Shown one piece after another: positions 1-11,612 of a DNA stretch of 64,000 nt (within the stretch, counting starts at the first letter, position 1; the number at the start of each line of letters is the position of its first letter). The notes beneath the pieces were generated by a model. The model was not told the origin of the DNA and ran no database searches. It saw only the letters and a list, made by a program, of their open reading frames with translations. The DNA lies in contig JADLSH010000393.1 of NCBI GenBank assembly GCA_016169945.1, positions 7,271,501 to 7,335,500 of the forward strand, read 5' to 3'. Source of the stretch: Trachythela sp. YZ-2020 (taxonomy: Eukaryota > Cnidaria > Anthozoa > Malacalcyonacea > Clavulariidae). A program made the translations under genes and the position numbers.

Positions 1-429
1 TACTCATGTCGCATTACGCATGTTCATTACCATTATTCTAGCCAGTCAATTGCATTTTCTGGCCAATAAACACGCTGAACTGCATAAAAATAGGGGGCCA
101 CGTTGCACTGCTGAGTAGCCTTTCTGGTCATTTCCTATTCTGTGTTATTAGGTTGAATAAAATATGTAAATTTTACCTCTCTAGAATGAATTTCAATGAG
201 TATTTGTTTGATTTATGCAAAATGCAAATCCGACCATTTGGATACCTTGTGGTAAGATGTTATGTAAAACCTTATCGGAGTAAAGAGCCTGGGAACGAGG
301 TTGACAATTAACAAATGCCACACATGCACAACGTGAAGTATTGAGGAAATAATCAACATAAAAAATTAAACTTCTTTAATTATTAAAAGAAGATTAGAGA
401 AGATTGAATTAAAGATTGCCAACCCTGAT

Positions 430-1075
430 TTTAATAGATAGATAGATATTTAATAAAACTACATGAATTGCGTAGATTTTACAATTACAAAAGCTATGGT
501 AATGCACTACTATTTACAATATGTATATACAAGGATTAACATGCTAAACAGGTGCAACTTAACAGTTCGACATCGATGGAATGAAAGTGTTTTGAAAACG
601 TTTGGTATGAATTATTGGGAGAGTGTAACTACGCTTGTGTCTTAAATTGTATGTTGGTTCGTTCTTAGGAGGTAATAGATTATGTAGTTTATGAGTATCA
701 TCTAATGTAACCAATTTAAATAGTCTTTTACACAGTTCTTGTCGTCGGTCAAATAAAGAGGTCAGGCCTGATAGTTTTAATCTTTAGTTATATTCTTCTC
801 CTGGGAATATGATTGCCAATGATCGTTTCTGGACTCGTTCTAGTTCGTTCTCTAAATATTTTGGTAGTGAATGGTGGAAGACTTCGGCTCTGTACTCGAG
901 TGTTGGTCTTATGCAGGTGGAATAAAAGTTGACAATATCGGATATGGGGGATACACCATAGCTCGTTTTAGTTGGCTGAGACAATACAACCGTTTGTTGG
1001 CTTTTTTAACAGTCTCGCTGATATGGTGGGTCCACTGTAGAGTCTCCAATACATACCATATATAAAGAAACTGTG
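430..1075 (-). pseudogene. LINE (CR1/L2-like) 3' end, decayed
   Basis: The minus strand encodes the C-terminal part of a non-LTR retrotransposon ORF2. The stretch with IRPTLEYRAEVFHHSLPKYL followed by ELERVQKRSLAII is the conserved post-reverse-transcriptase block of CR1/L2-type LINEs. Reading on past a stop near 784 gives a continuation with LFDRRQELCKRLF and LRHKRSYTLP, also typical. The upstream part is in other frames, so the copy has several frameshifts. It ends in a tagatagata-type short repeat near 432-446, which on the minus strand is the usual microsatellite-like LINE 3' tail. The copy is 5'-truncated and non-functional. The first ~430 bases of the window hold no feature I can support. 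Confidence 0.75.
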
Positions 1076-1250
1076 ACCTGATGCTAGTAATTACAAAATG
1101 TGTTTAAATATACTCCATACCCCTTTGTTGACATGGTCTTTTTTCTCCCTCAGATAGAGGAGCAAATGACAAAACCACAAAATTAGTCAACCTTGCCATT
1201 AAATGATACCTGATAAATTTTTCATACCAGACAGTATACAGTACCAGTTG
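1067..1250 (-). pseudogene. fragment of the transposase-like family seen at 8.6-10.5 kb
   Basis: On the minus strand this ~180-bp segment is close to an inverted copy of 10075-10330. It retains part of the same exon (LTNFVVLSFA followed by SEGEK), then an intron-like tail. It lacks an open frame and flanking exons. It is best read as a detached fragment of the same repeated family rather than an independent gene. Confidence 0.6.
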
Positions 1251-1909
1251 CGAGTAAGGGTACATCGAGTAGCGAGTACTTGCACATGCTCACAAGTAGA
1301 ACGAGCACTCGTTCAGTGGCTAGAGCCAATTCTTGTTCGGTCAGGCAAAGGCATGCAACTGAATTACAGAATTGTTCAAATTATACTATAATTGTTTCCC
1401 AACAACACGCAAACCAGATAAATATACAGTACTTTAAATTACAGAATTCTGTTTTTGTTGAAGTTCAGACTACATAATTCTATTTTGTTGAATATTTGTG
1501 AACCATTTGCCCGAATAACTTGAATCCCAAATTTTTTTTTTGGGGGGGGGGCACCCACGTCCCATACGTCTATTTATATGCATATATGGTGACATAAATA
1601 TATTTGTAAATAAATAGACTAATACAGAAAATACAACCTCATTTCTCAAGGCTTTACTCTACACTAAATAAAATAACAACATGGCGTCCTTAAATACTGA
1701 GTTCAGTAAGTGGCCTAGTAACTACTAAGGTAATTATTATTCATGAAAACGAATTACTTCCGTTTTAAATTAGCACATATACGTCCCATGAAATGACAAG
1801 CATATGACTGATATCTTTCTGGATTGTTTGATAAATGCATGTCATTCACATCAATTGTTGATCAATATCTTTCCAGATTGTTTTACATATTTATCTTTTG
1901 ACTTTCTAG
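1251..1909. other. no gene seen; AT-rich spacer
   Basis: No open frame or family motif is supported. The segment contains a T-run followed by a G-run near 1530-1552, a typical slippage-prone tract. Short open frames here have no recognisable residues. Confidence 0.5.
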
Positions 1910-2414
1910 ATGGCAACTAGTGATCTACAGGGGAATCGATGGCTATTGAAGGTGATTGTATTTTTGAAGGCCAACCCAAACAATACAGCAGCTACTGTAA
2001 TTAATATTTTTCTTGGGGCAGTTGAACGATTTGGTCTTCCTTTATGTGTACGTACCGACCAAGGTGGTGAGAATGTGGATATCGCACGATATATTCTGTT
2101 ACACCATCTTCATGTTCCCGACCGTGGTAGTGATATAACTGGCAGAAGTGTTCATAATCAATGCATAGAGCATCTGGAGGGATGTTTTCTACGGTTGCAC
2201 TCACACATTTTATACACTATTTGGTTGCATGGAGGATTGTGGTTTACTGGACCCTTCAAACGAGGTACATTTATATGCACTACATTATGTATTTCTCCCA
2301 AGAATCAACAGGCAGCTAAATGAGTTTGCAAATGTCCATGCTAGAGCTACAATTAGCACAGAGAGAAACAGGTCTCCTGAACAGCTTTGGATCTCTGTGT
2401 TATTGAATGTTTGA
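1910..2414 (+). pseudogene. integrase-core (DDE) domain fragment, frameshifted
   Basis: The first frame starts MATSDLQGNRW and contains the hallmark CVRTDQGGEN with [14 protein letters not shown], the pattern (RSDxGGEN ... GRSVHNQRIERLW) of a widespread animal integrase-core family related to transposon DDE integrases. The C-terminal continuation ([15 protein letters not shown] ... [12 protein letters not shown]) lies in the next frame from about 2230, so a frameshift breaks the gene there. The expected W-R-D after the I-E-H/R-L motif is replaced by EG. No zinc finger, reverse transcriptase or terminal repeats are visible nearby. It may be an exon of a domesticated or transposon-borne integrase. 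The family assignment is from memory of the motif. Confidence 0.65.
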
Positions 2415-2449
2415 ATTGAGGAATTAAGAATGGTAAGTTTACTGATCTG

Positions 2450-2760
2450 TTATGCACAGAGAACGATAGGCCTATCTCGCTTCTGCCGATCGTATCAAAA
2501 GTCTTGGAACGTTGCGTTTTCTGAAACATTATAGATCACTTGTTCAAATTAATACACGAATCACACAACATGGTTTCATTTCTGGTAAATCATGTGTTAC
2601 AAATTGACATAATATGTCCTTGATATGTCTAAGGTGTTTGACAAAGTCAACCACAAACACCTTACGCACAAGTTGCGCATGGCTGGATTTGGAGCTAGCC
2701 TCCTTCAATGGGTTCAATCCTACCCAACAAATCGTCGTCAGCATTGTTTTGGAAAGCCAT
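2450..2760 (+). pseudogene. LINE reverse-transcriptase fragment (plus strand)
   Basis: Plus-strand frames carry RPISLLPIVSKVLERCVF near 2470, then LDMSKVFDKVNHKHLTHKLR near 2620 and GASLLQWVQSY near 2690. These are consecutive reverse-transcriptase blocks of a jockey/CR1-clade LINE (fingers through the FDKVxHxxL block containing the first catalytic Asp position). Frameshifts separate the blocks. The homology stops at about 2740-2765, where a minus-strand LINE begins. Confidence 0.7.
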
Positions 2761-2764
2761 AAAA

Positions 2765-3797
2765 TTTTACATACTCTAAGAATGTACATGTGTGAACTAG
2801 CCTTTTTGAGCATGTAGTTAATATGAGTGTCCCAGTTAGATAGATTTTCGCTGAAGGTAATTCCAAGCAGTTTTAGTTCATTTCTTCATACAATCATAGG
2901 TATCTCCACACGATAAGCTATGGTAGTTTTTCCATGTACAACCATTTCCCACGTTTTCTTCAGATTTAAAGACAGAATTTCTGTGAGACCAATTTTCGAT
3001 ATTTGCTATCTCATTTGGTGAAGAATCAACCATGTTAGCCTTGATGGGGATATTGAAGATTAAATCACCTGCAAATTTGACCATCGAGTTTTTCCCTTAT
3101 CAATGGGGTTTATATCATTGACCATAATACTAAACAGTACCGGGCCAAGCACTGATCCTTGTGGAATGCCTCTGTTAATATTGACATATTTTGTAACCTT
3201 CCCATCAACTGTAATCCTTTGTTTTCTATTGGAAAGAAAATAAATTATTCAATTTCTTACATAGGGGTTAATATCCAATGATTTAAGTGTCTTGCAAAGA
3301 ACAGAGTGGGAGAAGCTATGAAAGGCTTTTTTTAAATTGAAGGTGAAAACTCAAAGTCAGCGTTAGAATCCAGCCAATTTAACCAATGATGATAACTTGT
3401 AATTAAGGCCATGGTGCTATTTTTATCTTGTTTATAGACAATTTGATCCAATTATTGATCTTAAAGGGACTGATAATTCTTGTTGCAAAACAATTTTTTC
3501 AAAAACTCTCATGATAACGTTGGTCAGGGATATTGGCCTCAATTGATTAACTTCATCAAGGGGAGACTCTTTCAGTGTAGGAACAATATTTGCCAATTTC
3601 CGTAACATAGGAACAGTTTGTTCTCGCACTGAACAGTTAAAAATATGTGTAATAACAGGAGCTAGTAAGTCTGAATAATCTCCCCAGAAGCAGAATGGCA
3701 GGTGATCAGGCCCCGGTGATGTGGAATTTAACAGGACATCGTTAACATGGCTAATCACAACAATAGGAACTTGAGCACCATCCGGGAAAGCATGCAA
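2765..3797 (-). pseudogene. LINE reverse transcriptase (minus strand), decayed
   Basis: Reading the minus strand from 3797 downward gives, in order: STSPGPDHLPFCFWGDYSDL, VNQLRPISLTNVIMRVFEKI, a frameshifted palm region, CLARY/VLWSMI remnants of the GTVLGPVLFSIMVNDI block, VKFAGDL where the catalytic box is normally F-A-D-D, IENWSHRNS, and near 2770 LKKASSHMYILRVCK. This is the canonical order of a coral-type CR1/L2 LINE RT. The second catalytic Asp of the FADD box is Gly, and several stops and frameshifts exist, so it is dead. Its 3' end abuts an opposite-strand LINE fragment. Confidence 0.8.
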
Positions 3798-3798
3798 G

Positions 3799-4116
3799 AA
3801 AGAAAGCCATCCAAACTCAATCGCCTATTGAACTCGACAAATTCAAAACCCTAAGGCATAAAACAAAACAAATGATTGCCAAAAAACGTAAGGATCATGC
3901 AAATAAAATGATAATAATAGTACAGTAAAGGATAATAAAGGTGCATTCACCATGGATGGACACAGAATTATTATTGCTTATTCGAAAGAAAGCACGTCAA
4001 AGAAAGAAAGAAAGCCATCCAAACTCAATCGCCTATTGAACTCAACAAATTCAAAACCCTAAGGCGTAAAACAAATGATTGCCAAAAAACGTAAGGATCA
4101 CACAAATATAATGAGG
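3799..4116. repeat. two ~105-bp direct repeats, ~207 bp apart
   Basis: The segment beginning gaaagccatccaaactcaat recurs at about 3803-3911 and 4012-4116 with few differences. The second copy reads into LINE coding sequence (a basic block before NPKRFW), so both are duplicates of the LINE segment just upstream of the RT. This suggests a local duplication or two 5'-truncated insertions of the same LINE. Confidence 0.65.
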
Positions 4117-5630
4117 GATTCTCTTTCTGAAAATCCAAAACGGTTTTGGTCGCTTTTTAAATCTTCTACATTGTGACTGATAATAAAACTAAAGCAGAAA
4201 TACTAAACAAATACTTTCACTCCGTATACACTACACCTGACCACCTTGTCGTTATCTCAGGGGGTTGTCCCCACAGAATGGAAGTTAGCAAAACACTCTC
4301 CTCCAGCTATAGACCCATTTCACTCTTAAATACAATTTCCAAGGTACTTGAGCGCTGTGTGTTAAGTCATTGCAGTAAGCATCTGGAGCCTTTTTGATAT
4401 ACCAATATTGTATATATTATTTCACTGGAAAAATATCCATCCTCTAAAATATTGTATATATTATTTCACTCGAAATATCCATCCACTTAAACCTTCTACC
4501 TTAATTTTAATCTAGTGAGATGCAGAAAAATAATCTTATAATTTACCTTACCACAACCTACAGTACATGCATTTATATATATATATATGAACTTGTTGTC
4601 AACGCTTGGCAACTGGACTCTGTAGCTAAGTGGTCAGAGCGCTGCACGGGAAACACAGGGCCACAGGTTAAATTCCTGTCTGAGGACTCAGAGTTGCATT
4701 TTTCGCAGCCGTTCCCATTCAGGTCTAAAATATTGTATATATTATTTCACTCGAAATATCCATCCACGTAAACCTTCCACCTGCAACATGGTTTCATGAA
4801 GGGTCGATCAACAGTAACACAACTTGTAGAGGTCTATCACAATATTATAAATTCTGTTGCAAGTGGAAAAGAGGGTAGATGTGTTGTATCTTGATCTATT
4901 CAAAGCATTTGACAAAGTCTCCCATTATTTGTTACTTGTGAAGCTTCAATCTCATGGTATCACTGGTTCACTCCTGTCATGGATGCAGAGTTACCTTACT
5001 GAGAGGAATCAGAGAGCTGTCCTGGATGGCACCTCTTCCAATTGGCTACCTGTAACATCTGGCATCCCACAGGGGTCTATCCTTGGTCCTTTATCTCATA
5101 TCTCATGACTTATCTTGGGTTATTGAAAACATAGTTGTAAAAGCTAATAGGATCTGCTGTGATTTGCAAGATTTAAGAAGTAGAAAAGCCTTATACTGTG
5201 CTGTAGTAACCTGTGGTCGCCTTATACCAAGAAATACTCCAAGCTTATAGAAAATGTTCAGAGAAGAGCTACCAAATTTATACTAAATTATCCTGCAGAT
5301 ATGAAGTATACCAATAGGTTGAAGAAATTAGACTTCTTGCCTTTGGAACACTGTAGGCAAATTCAGATTTCGAGAAATGGTCTAGTAACCACTGACACCA
5401 ATAAATATTTGACAGTGTTTGAGCCTGGATATCAAACCCGTAATTATGACATAAATAAAATACAAGCAGGAATATTATTCATCAGAACGGCTGAACTCTG
5501 GAACACTTTACCATCGCACATAAAAATGTGCGAGTCAGTAGAAACATTTAAGTCTAAAATACATAAACTGTATTCAATTAAGTGCTGTAGCTTATACTGT
5601 TATAGTATTAAACAGAATTTTATGTAAAGG
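4009..5630 (+). pseudogene. LINE ORF2 remnant, split by a SINE insertion
   Basis: Plus-strand homology runs through a basic linker, SENPKRFWSLFKSST near 4130, TDNKTKAEILNKYFHSVYTT near 4175, SYRPISLLNTISKVLERCVL near 4305, then is interrupted at about 4398-4785. It resumes with HGFMKGRSTVTQL, VDVLYLDLFKAFDKVSH (first catalytic Asp), then GIPQGSILGPL at about 5065-5090. The segment that should carry the FADD catalytic box is deleted. The C-terminal block (YTKKYSKLIENVQRRATKF, then TAELWNTLPSHI) follows to about 5630. It is a dead copy with an internal deletion. Confidence 0.8.
4402..4785 (+). mobile_element. tRNA-derived SINE-like insertion with repeated tail
   Basis: A tRNA-like head lies at about 4615-4690, with box-A-like tagctaagtggtcagagcgc and box-B-like ggttaaattcc separated by a GC stem region. 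It is followed by the tail that marks the SINE family seen throughout 14.6-40 kb (gcatttttcgcagccgttcc and onward). The tail segment (attgtatatattatttcac) is present three times, at about 4402, 4448 and 4729, bracketing the head. The insertion splits the LINE coding sequence. Confidence 0.65.
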
Positions 5631-5972
5631 GTCATGTTGTATTTGGAACGTAAGTTACAATTTGTCACTATGCCCTCTTTAAACGTTGTTTTAGTTGTCT
5701 ATGCTATATACAATATACAGGTAAAACCAAATTGTACTTATACATTACATCACACACAGTTCTTCTGTTCTTTGTTCATCTGTTTTGTTGACAGCTTCAT
5801 CTATTTGCACAGCAGTGGAATCCTAAGAATCCTAGTAATTAGTTCTAAATGACAATGCAATAAGACCGATTTGTGTAAAAGCCAACCCCTTTGGGAAGCA
5901 GAAAAGTCCAAATGAATTATTCTAACTGTGTTGACACAGTAGACGGCCGGCCAAGTCATCGTATCTTGCAAC
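5631..5972. other. no gene seen
   Basis: Probable LINE 3'-untranslated remnant followed by unique AT-rich sequence. Nothing further is supported. Confidence 0.4.
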
Positions 5973-7691
5973 TTGATGGCAATTTTATGTTAGAAGCTGG
6001 CAATAACCATATTCATACTCAGATAGATGTAAGGAACAAGGTTTGAGGTGTTGCCAAGCCGAAATCTTATATTTTGAATGAAAAAATATGATATTTCTAA
6101 GCCATCTTCCCGCGAAATCGCGGTAGTTTAACTTCAAACGATTACCAACAATTCTGCTGCTATGAGACAGACTTCTTTGCTCTGATTGGCTATCGGAATT
6201 GTTCCTAAATTGGTCAGCCAATGGGCGAACGTCGAAAAGTCCTGACGCTTCCGGTTTTTGCAACATACGAGGTAAACAACATCAAAGTATTCAAAGTACA
6301 AGAAGAAATGTGCTATTTATACGATTTTAATGATATTTAGGTAAGATTTTTCGTGTTAATGCGATCAATATTATCTATACTGATACAGCCCCCGTTTCTC
6401 CAACATTTGCTTAATTACTAAGTATCGTGCCAAAATGTTTTGTATTTTGTCCGGTGCTGAATTGTGTCGAGCTAAAATATTTTAAATATTTTATACTGCA
6501 TCCAATCTTTGTTGAATTTTATTCAGTCAATGTTTGAAACCATACTCTCACATTGTATATCAGTCTACAAATGGAAGTGTATTTAATGATTTACCTGATT
6601 GTCTAACGAACTACAGTAGGACTCGCGTCTGTTTTGATTGTTGTATATTTCATATTTTGCATATATGTTTGCACTGACCTATATCAAGGCTAGCCTGTAT
6701 TATTCAATGTCTATCGCTGTGGCCTGTAATTATAAACACAAACGTATATATATTGTATATATATTTTTATATTTTAGTGATAACTGTTAGAAACATAATT
6801 ATTCGGCTTTTGAATGGAACTAACAATAAAAATGTACTTTGCAATTTGTCAAGTTCTAAATAATGTTCGTGAACAAACTCAAGCACGGAAATTTTTAAAG
6901 TTCGGACTTCTAGAATGGCTTACGAGACCTGTTATCATTGGGAATGATATGTTATTTTTAATAAATATCGAACACAGGAATTTGATATCAGTCCGAGACA
7001 AACAGCTGCAACTTGCTGCTACGCTAAATCAAAGGCTAAATAATTGAACTGAACAGTGCGGTAAAATCTTGTTGAAATTATAAGAATACTCTCTGATAGT
7101 ATTCAATAAGTCGAGAAATGAGATAGTATCGATTGAATAAAATAATCGTACTTTTTCCGGTCAGACAGTACAATATTTTGTGCACTATATTATTGTACTG
7201 GCTGTATTAAAACTATATTTTACTTCACACGACATAGCCATAGGCAGCGGCGATAATCAAGCAAAGGGGTCTAAATCAGTATAACTAAGCAAAGAACAAT
7301 TGGGTATAGATAATATTGATTGCATTACCACGAAAAATCTTTAAAATAGCACATTTCTTTCTTGTACTTTGAATATCTTTGATGTTGTTTACCTCGTATG
7401 TTGCAAAAACCGGAAGCGTCAGGACTTTTCGACGTTCGCCCATTGGCTGACCAATTTAGGAACAATTCCGATAGCCAATCAGAGCAAAGAAGTCTGTCTC
7501 ATAGCAGCAGAATTGTCGGTAATCGTTTGAAGTTAAACTACCGCGATTTCGCGGGAAGGAGGCTTAGAAATATCATATTTTTTCACTCAAAATTTAAGAT
7601 TATGACTTGGCAACACCTCAAACCTTATTCCCTACATCTACCTGAGTATGAATATGGTTGTTGCCAGCTTCTAACATAAAGTTGCCATCAA
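5973..7691. mobile_element. non-autonomous DNA element with ~400-bp terminal inverted repeats
   Basis: Sequence 5973-6379 recurs inverted at about 7304-7691 with high identity. Both arms begin ttgatggcaa at the outer edge and read into ttatgttagaagctggcaa. The arms contain CCAAT motifs in both orientations (gattggcta, ccaatgggcg), suggesting a promoter-like inverted repeat. Identical 93-codon open frames occur in the two arms purely because they are inverted copies. The 900-bp centre has one unrecognised 77-codon frame at 6814-7047. No target-site duplication could be fixed. No transposase is encoded. Confidence 0.75.
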
Positions 7692-8583
7692 AATCTTTTA
7701 GGAGCATATTTTGAACTCTGACTTTGTGTATTACACTATCAGTTGAATCTTCCTTTACTCTTTGTTAAACACACCCAAAATAGTTGGGCTTGCATATTAA
7801 TTAAAGCCAATTTCAATTATATAAAACTATCAAGTTTTATGAAAAGATTTTAACAATTTGACCAAGAATTTATATGTGTAATTATAGGCGGCAGAACAGA
7901 GGGGAGGTGGTTAGGGGGATATAGCCCCCTAAAAGTAGAAATGGTGGGCTAAGCCACCCCTCCCCCAAAAAAAAATGTTCAGACTGGGAGAACTCATCGC
8001 CAGAAATCGTGACCATGCTCATTAATTATTCTCGCCCCAGCCTTCTTTAGTGCACGCAGTATGCAACAAAATGTATTAGAAGTATGTTTTAGTCTCCAAT
8101 TATATATATTTTAGTACTGTTTAAACAAAAGATGTACCTCAGGTGTGATTATCAAACACACAATCTAACTTAAAATCCAAATATTTGTTATTAAAACTGT
8201 AAAAAACGCATTTCCTTTTTCAACTTGTTCTTCGCATGCGATACTCGCGAGACCGCCACATATAAACTTTATTATACCTGTCTAATTTGTCAATTTCAAA
8301 TCCCTATTTAACAAAACAGATTGTGTTAGAGAAAAAGGTGAACCTCGGACGAAATAATTCAATATAGTAACTATTCATTCTCGGTCCGTTTACCTTCTTA
8401 GTAAATAAATCGACATTTCCTTTGTCCAGTTGAAAAATGCACATTTGATAACATAATGAGAACAGCCGGAATCATAGCCCAAAATACTAAAATTCGGGAG
8501 ACAATAACTTGCATGGTATTTTGTGTATAGGATCGACCAATACATCAAAATACAGCTTGTAAACAGTACGATTCAGATTTCAA
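7692..8583. other. no gene seen; spacer upstream of transposase-like gene
   Basis: AT-rich sequence with a C-run/A-run near 7950-7975. No supported open frame. If 8584 is a true start, the promoter of that gene would lie here, but I see no clear TATA element. Confidence 0.4.
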
Positions 8584-10500
8584 ATGCCGGAATTTAGTGT
8601 TAAAAAACGCTGTTCGGTAGAACCACGGCACAATTTTGATCGGGCCCAGGCTGACTCAGATCAGTGGAGTATGTAAACATTTTAATGTTTGGCGCAATTG
8701 GCGTGGCTCTGCAGGTTTTAAAAAAATACAATCGCAGTGAACAAATGTTGGACGAATTGAATATTCATGAATATCTAAGATTCAAGTCAACCATAACTTT
8801 TCTTCAGAAAGAAGTCTTTCCTACGTTCGGAAGCAGAGTAGTAATGAAGTGTTTATTACTTTCTCAATCCCTTACGAGTTTTTAATCAAGTGGCACCAAA
8901 TAGTAGTATAGAAAGAGCATTCTATATTTACCTACTGGGACTTGCTCTTCCTTTCGCAAAAGCTCCCATCTTGTGCATTAAAAGAAGAGGGTAGAGTACG
9001 ACTAGAACAGCGGCTGAAGCAGTTGGGTTACTCCGTTGTCAAGGCATGTACTGGGATATCAGGGAATAAAAGAATCAAGCTTCTTGAAAAGGTAAAGAAA
9101 TTAGCTGTTTTTCGCTCTGAAGGACAAGATGTGAGCCAGCTTTCATCCCAAATCGACAATCTTGAAAAGGAGAATGCAGAATTAAAGGAAAAGATTCAAA
9201 CCGTGAAGGTCAATGTGACAGTCTTCTGCAAGAAGTTGCAAAGCTCAAGACTGATAAACAGCATGCAGCTGAACTTGGGCAAACATGTGATGAATTATCA
9301 CATCAAAATGCAACATTGAAAGAATATATTGATGCTCTTGTAGACAGAGACTGCTGTAAACACTGTGATTCATCCTACAATAATAATGGACGTCCATATA
9401 ATGAAGGAAGTTACAGCCAAAAACAACGAAAGCTATGCAGAAAAGGCCCTCTGGTTTCTTCAGTCATTTGGATTTAATTTAGACAAGCTATCCCTTGTTG
9501 ATTCTGTAAGTGGGGAGAAGGCAACTCTGAAGTTCAATGGAAAAATCTGCTTATGAGTTCCTTTCAGAGGAGGATAAAGACAAGGTCAGGAATATTGTGT
9601 ACATTATGGACAAGTTTTGGATGAGTGATGCAGCGTACCACGAGTTCAGTATGACCAACCAAGAAGGACTTCCTTGTAGCTATTTAATAAAGCAATGTAG
9701 ACCGGATCTCAACAAAGTTTACAGCATTTCTAGAACTCCTGGAGAATGGCCTGGTGCACAGCTGAGTTTTAAAGATGAACTCCACCATCAACTTTCAAAG
9801 CAGGTATTTTATTGCACCAGCAAGGTGCTGATTATAATATACAGACATAATATTATAAAAATATGGAACATGTTTACTTGCAGCTATAGTGTGTGAGATC
9901 AGACTTTGCGGTCTAAGAGCAGAGTATCTAGGATATGCATTTGGTTTGAGATAGGGTTTCTATTTCAGTATTGATTAGGTATAGGCATAACAAATTGCCA
10001 ATTTGAATTTCTATTTCAACCCCATAAAATAGAGTCCTGTTAATACAGCCCATTACTGTATACTGTCCGGTATGAAAAATTTATTGTATAATTTAATATT
10101 CCTCACTCCCCTTGCATAACAATTAGATGGAGATGCTTGGAGACAAATGCTGACTACACAATCAGTAAAGATCAGTGGGGATAGAGCTAAACTGTCAAGG
10201 TTGACTAATTTTGTGGTTTTGTCATTTGCCCTTCTATCTGAGGGAGAAAAGGTCATGTCGACAAAGGGTATGGAGTGTATTTAAACACATTTTGTAATTA
10301 CTAGCATCAGCTTACAGTTTCTTTATATGTGGTACGTATTAAAATAGTCAAGAATATACAAATATAATTGGACTGCTGGTGTGTTGCAGACTGCTGGAAA
10401 GGATATTTAAAAAAAAATTAATGAGCTGATTTCAATTGGCAAAATGAATGGCAATGGCAAGGAAATCAAGTTACAATTTTTCCTCGGAGGGGATTATAAG
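8584..10500 (+). pseudogene. multi-exon transposase-like gene of a sponge/cnidarian repeat family, decayed
   Basis: A possible first exon starts at 8584 (MPEFSVKKR) and ends at a GTATGT donor near 8669. From about 8985 a coiled-coil region appears (VRLEQRLKQLGYSVVKACTG, then leucine/lysine heptads), followed in shifting frames by HCDSSYNNNGRP, LWFLQSFGFNL, and LDKFWMSDAAYHEFSM leading to PGAQLSFKDEL, which ends at a splice donor near 9802. Two later exons are readable: ISGDRAKLSRLTNFVVLSFA (10117-10269) and a frame ending FLGGDYK before a donor at 10500, the latter with an in-frame stop. I recognise these blocks from large multi-copy families in sponge and cnidarian proteomes that behave like transposon genes. 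The biochemical activity is not established by sequence. At least three frameshifts make it a pseudogene. Confidence 0.65.
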
Positions 10501-10675
10501 GTTTGTTATTGAAATAGTCCATTAAAACAATCTGGTTTAAAGTCCTATTTTCTCTTTGCATGTATCTTATTCTTTATATATAAATTCATTAAATCACATA
10601 CACCAGGAAGAGAATTGAATTTCCCAGAATTACAACCTTTTCTTCGAAAATAGGCTTCCAAAAGCTTAATTAATC

Positions 10676-11596
10676 AACTCTTTCTAAACGGTAGCGTCGA
10701 ATATCATCCGCCAACGCATGATGACTTTGAGCGCTTGTATCTTTGGCGCCCCTCACCCAAAACGGACGAAAATACCACCAATCAATCACCAATCGATTCA
10801 GCAAACACACCTGTTCTTGGCCAATGCCAAACAAATCGCTAAACACATTGTTTTACAGATCTCCGTGAGTTTTAACACCTTTGTAATCTGATATTTATTA
10901 TTATCGTAAACTAATTATATATTCAGTACCTTTGGTCGATTATAACTTCTGTTTTAAAAACCGTGTGATCTTCGCTAATACACCGTTTTATAGAGCTACG
11001 GCGAAATTTGAAATGTAGCGTACGGGTCAAACCGGAATTTCAGACAAAAACAACCGGAAAAGGCCCAAACACAAACAAAGACTGTTGCTATGGTTTTTTA
11101 AGTGGCCGGAATGAATTCCCCAGGGTACAATACCCTATATAAGATCTTTTTGTCGGGACTGAAGCGCGTGGGCAAACCATATATAGTCAAACTACGACAA
11201 GCGCATGCATGTTGGAAAATTCCCGATAAAAAAAAATTCAAAATAAATATTTCTTTTCGCCGTATCGCAGCCAAGTTTTACCAAATAAAGACACAGATAA
11301 AAAGCTAAATTTCGACCATTAGAAGTCTGTCGATATAATAAACATATGAGAAGATATTAAAGATTGTTTGAGTTGAACTGAAGTATGACTGGAGGTATGT
11401 TTGGGATTAAACTTTTAGTATTTTTGATTCTGTAATTTTTAGTCGGCAAAATAACCCACTGTTAAAAAAAGTAAGGATTCCAATGGTGTTAATTTCATTG
11501 CCAGGGGATAAATATTTTGCAAAGGAGATCGTACTCAAAGTGCTCTTGCGACAACTTGCGACAACATAATTAAAATGCGACTGACCAGAAAGAGTT
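10676..11596. mobile_element. short DNA element, AACTCTTTCT ends, copy 1
   Basis: The element begins with aactctttct and ends with agaaagagtt, a 10-bp inverted repeat. Its interior is near-identical to the two halves of the copy at 52337-56491 (for example tttggcgcccctcacccaaa and ccaccaatcgattcagcaaa in both). The right end abuts TTAA and the left end TCAA, so a TTAA-type target (piggyBac/Kolobok style) is possible but not proven. Short frames inside do not resemble a transposase, so it is probably non-autonomous. Confidence 0.7.
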
Positions 11597-11612
11597 AACA
11601 CACCAGGTCGCT

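Noticed and set aside
5985..7679. Two near-identical 93-codon frames facing each other (5985-6266 minus, 7398-7679 plus)
   Set aside because: They are the same arm sequence in inverted orientation; no family resemblance and composition looks non-coding.
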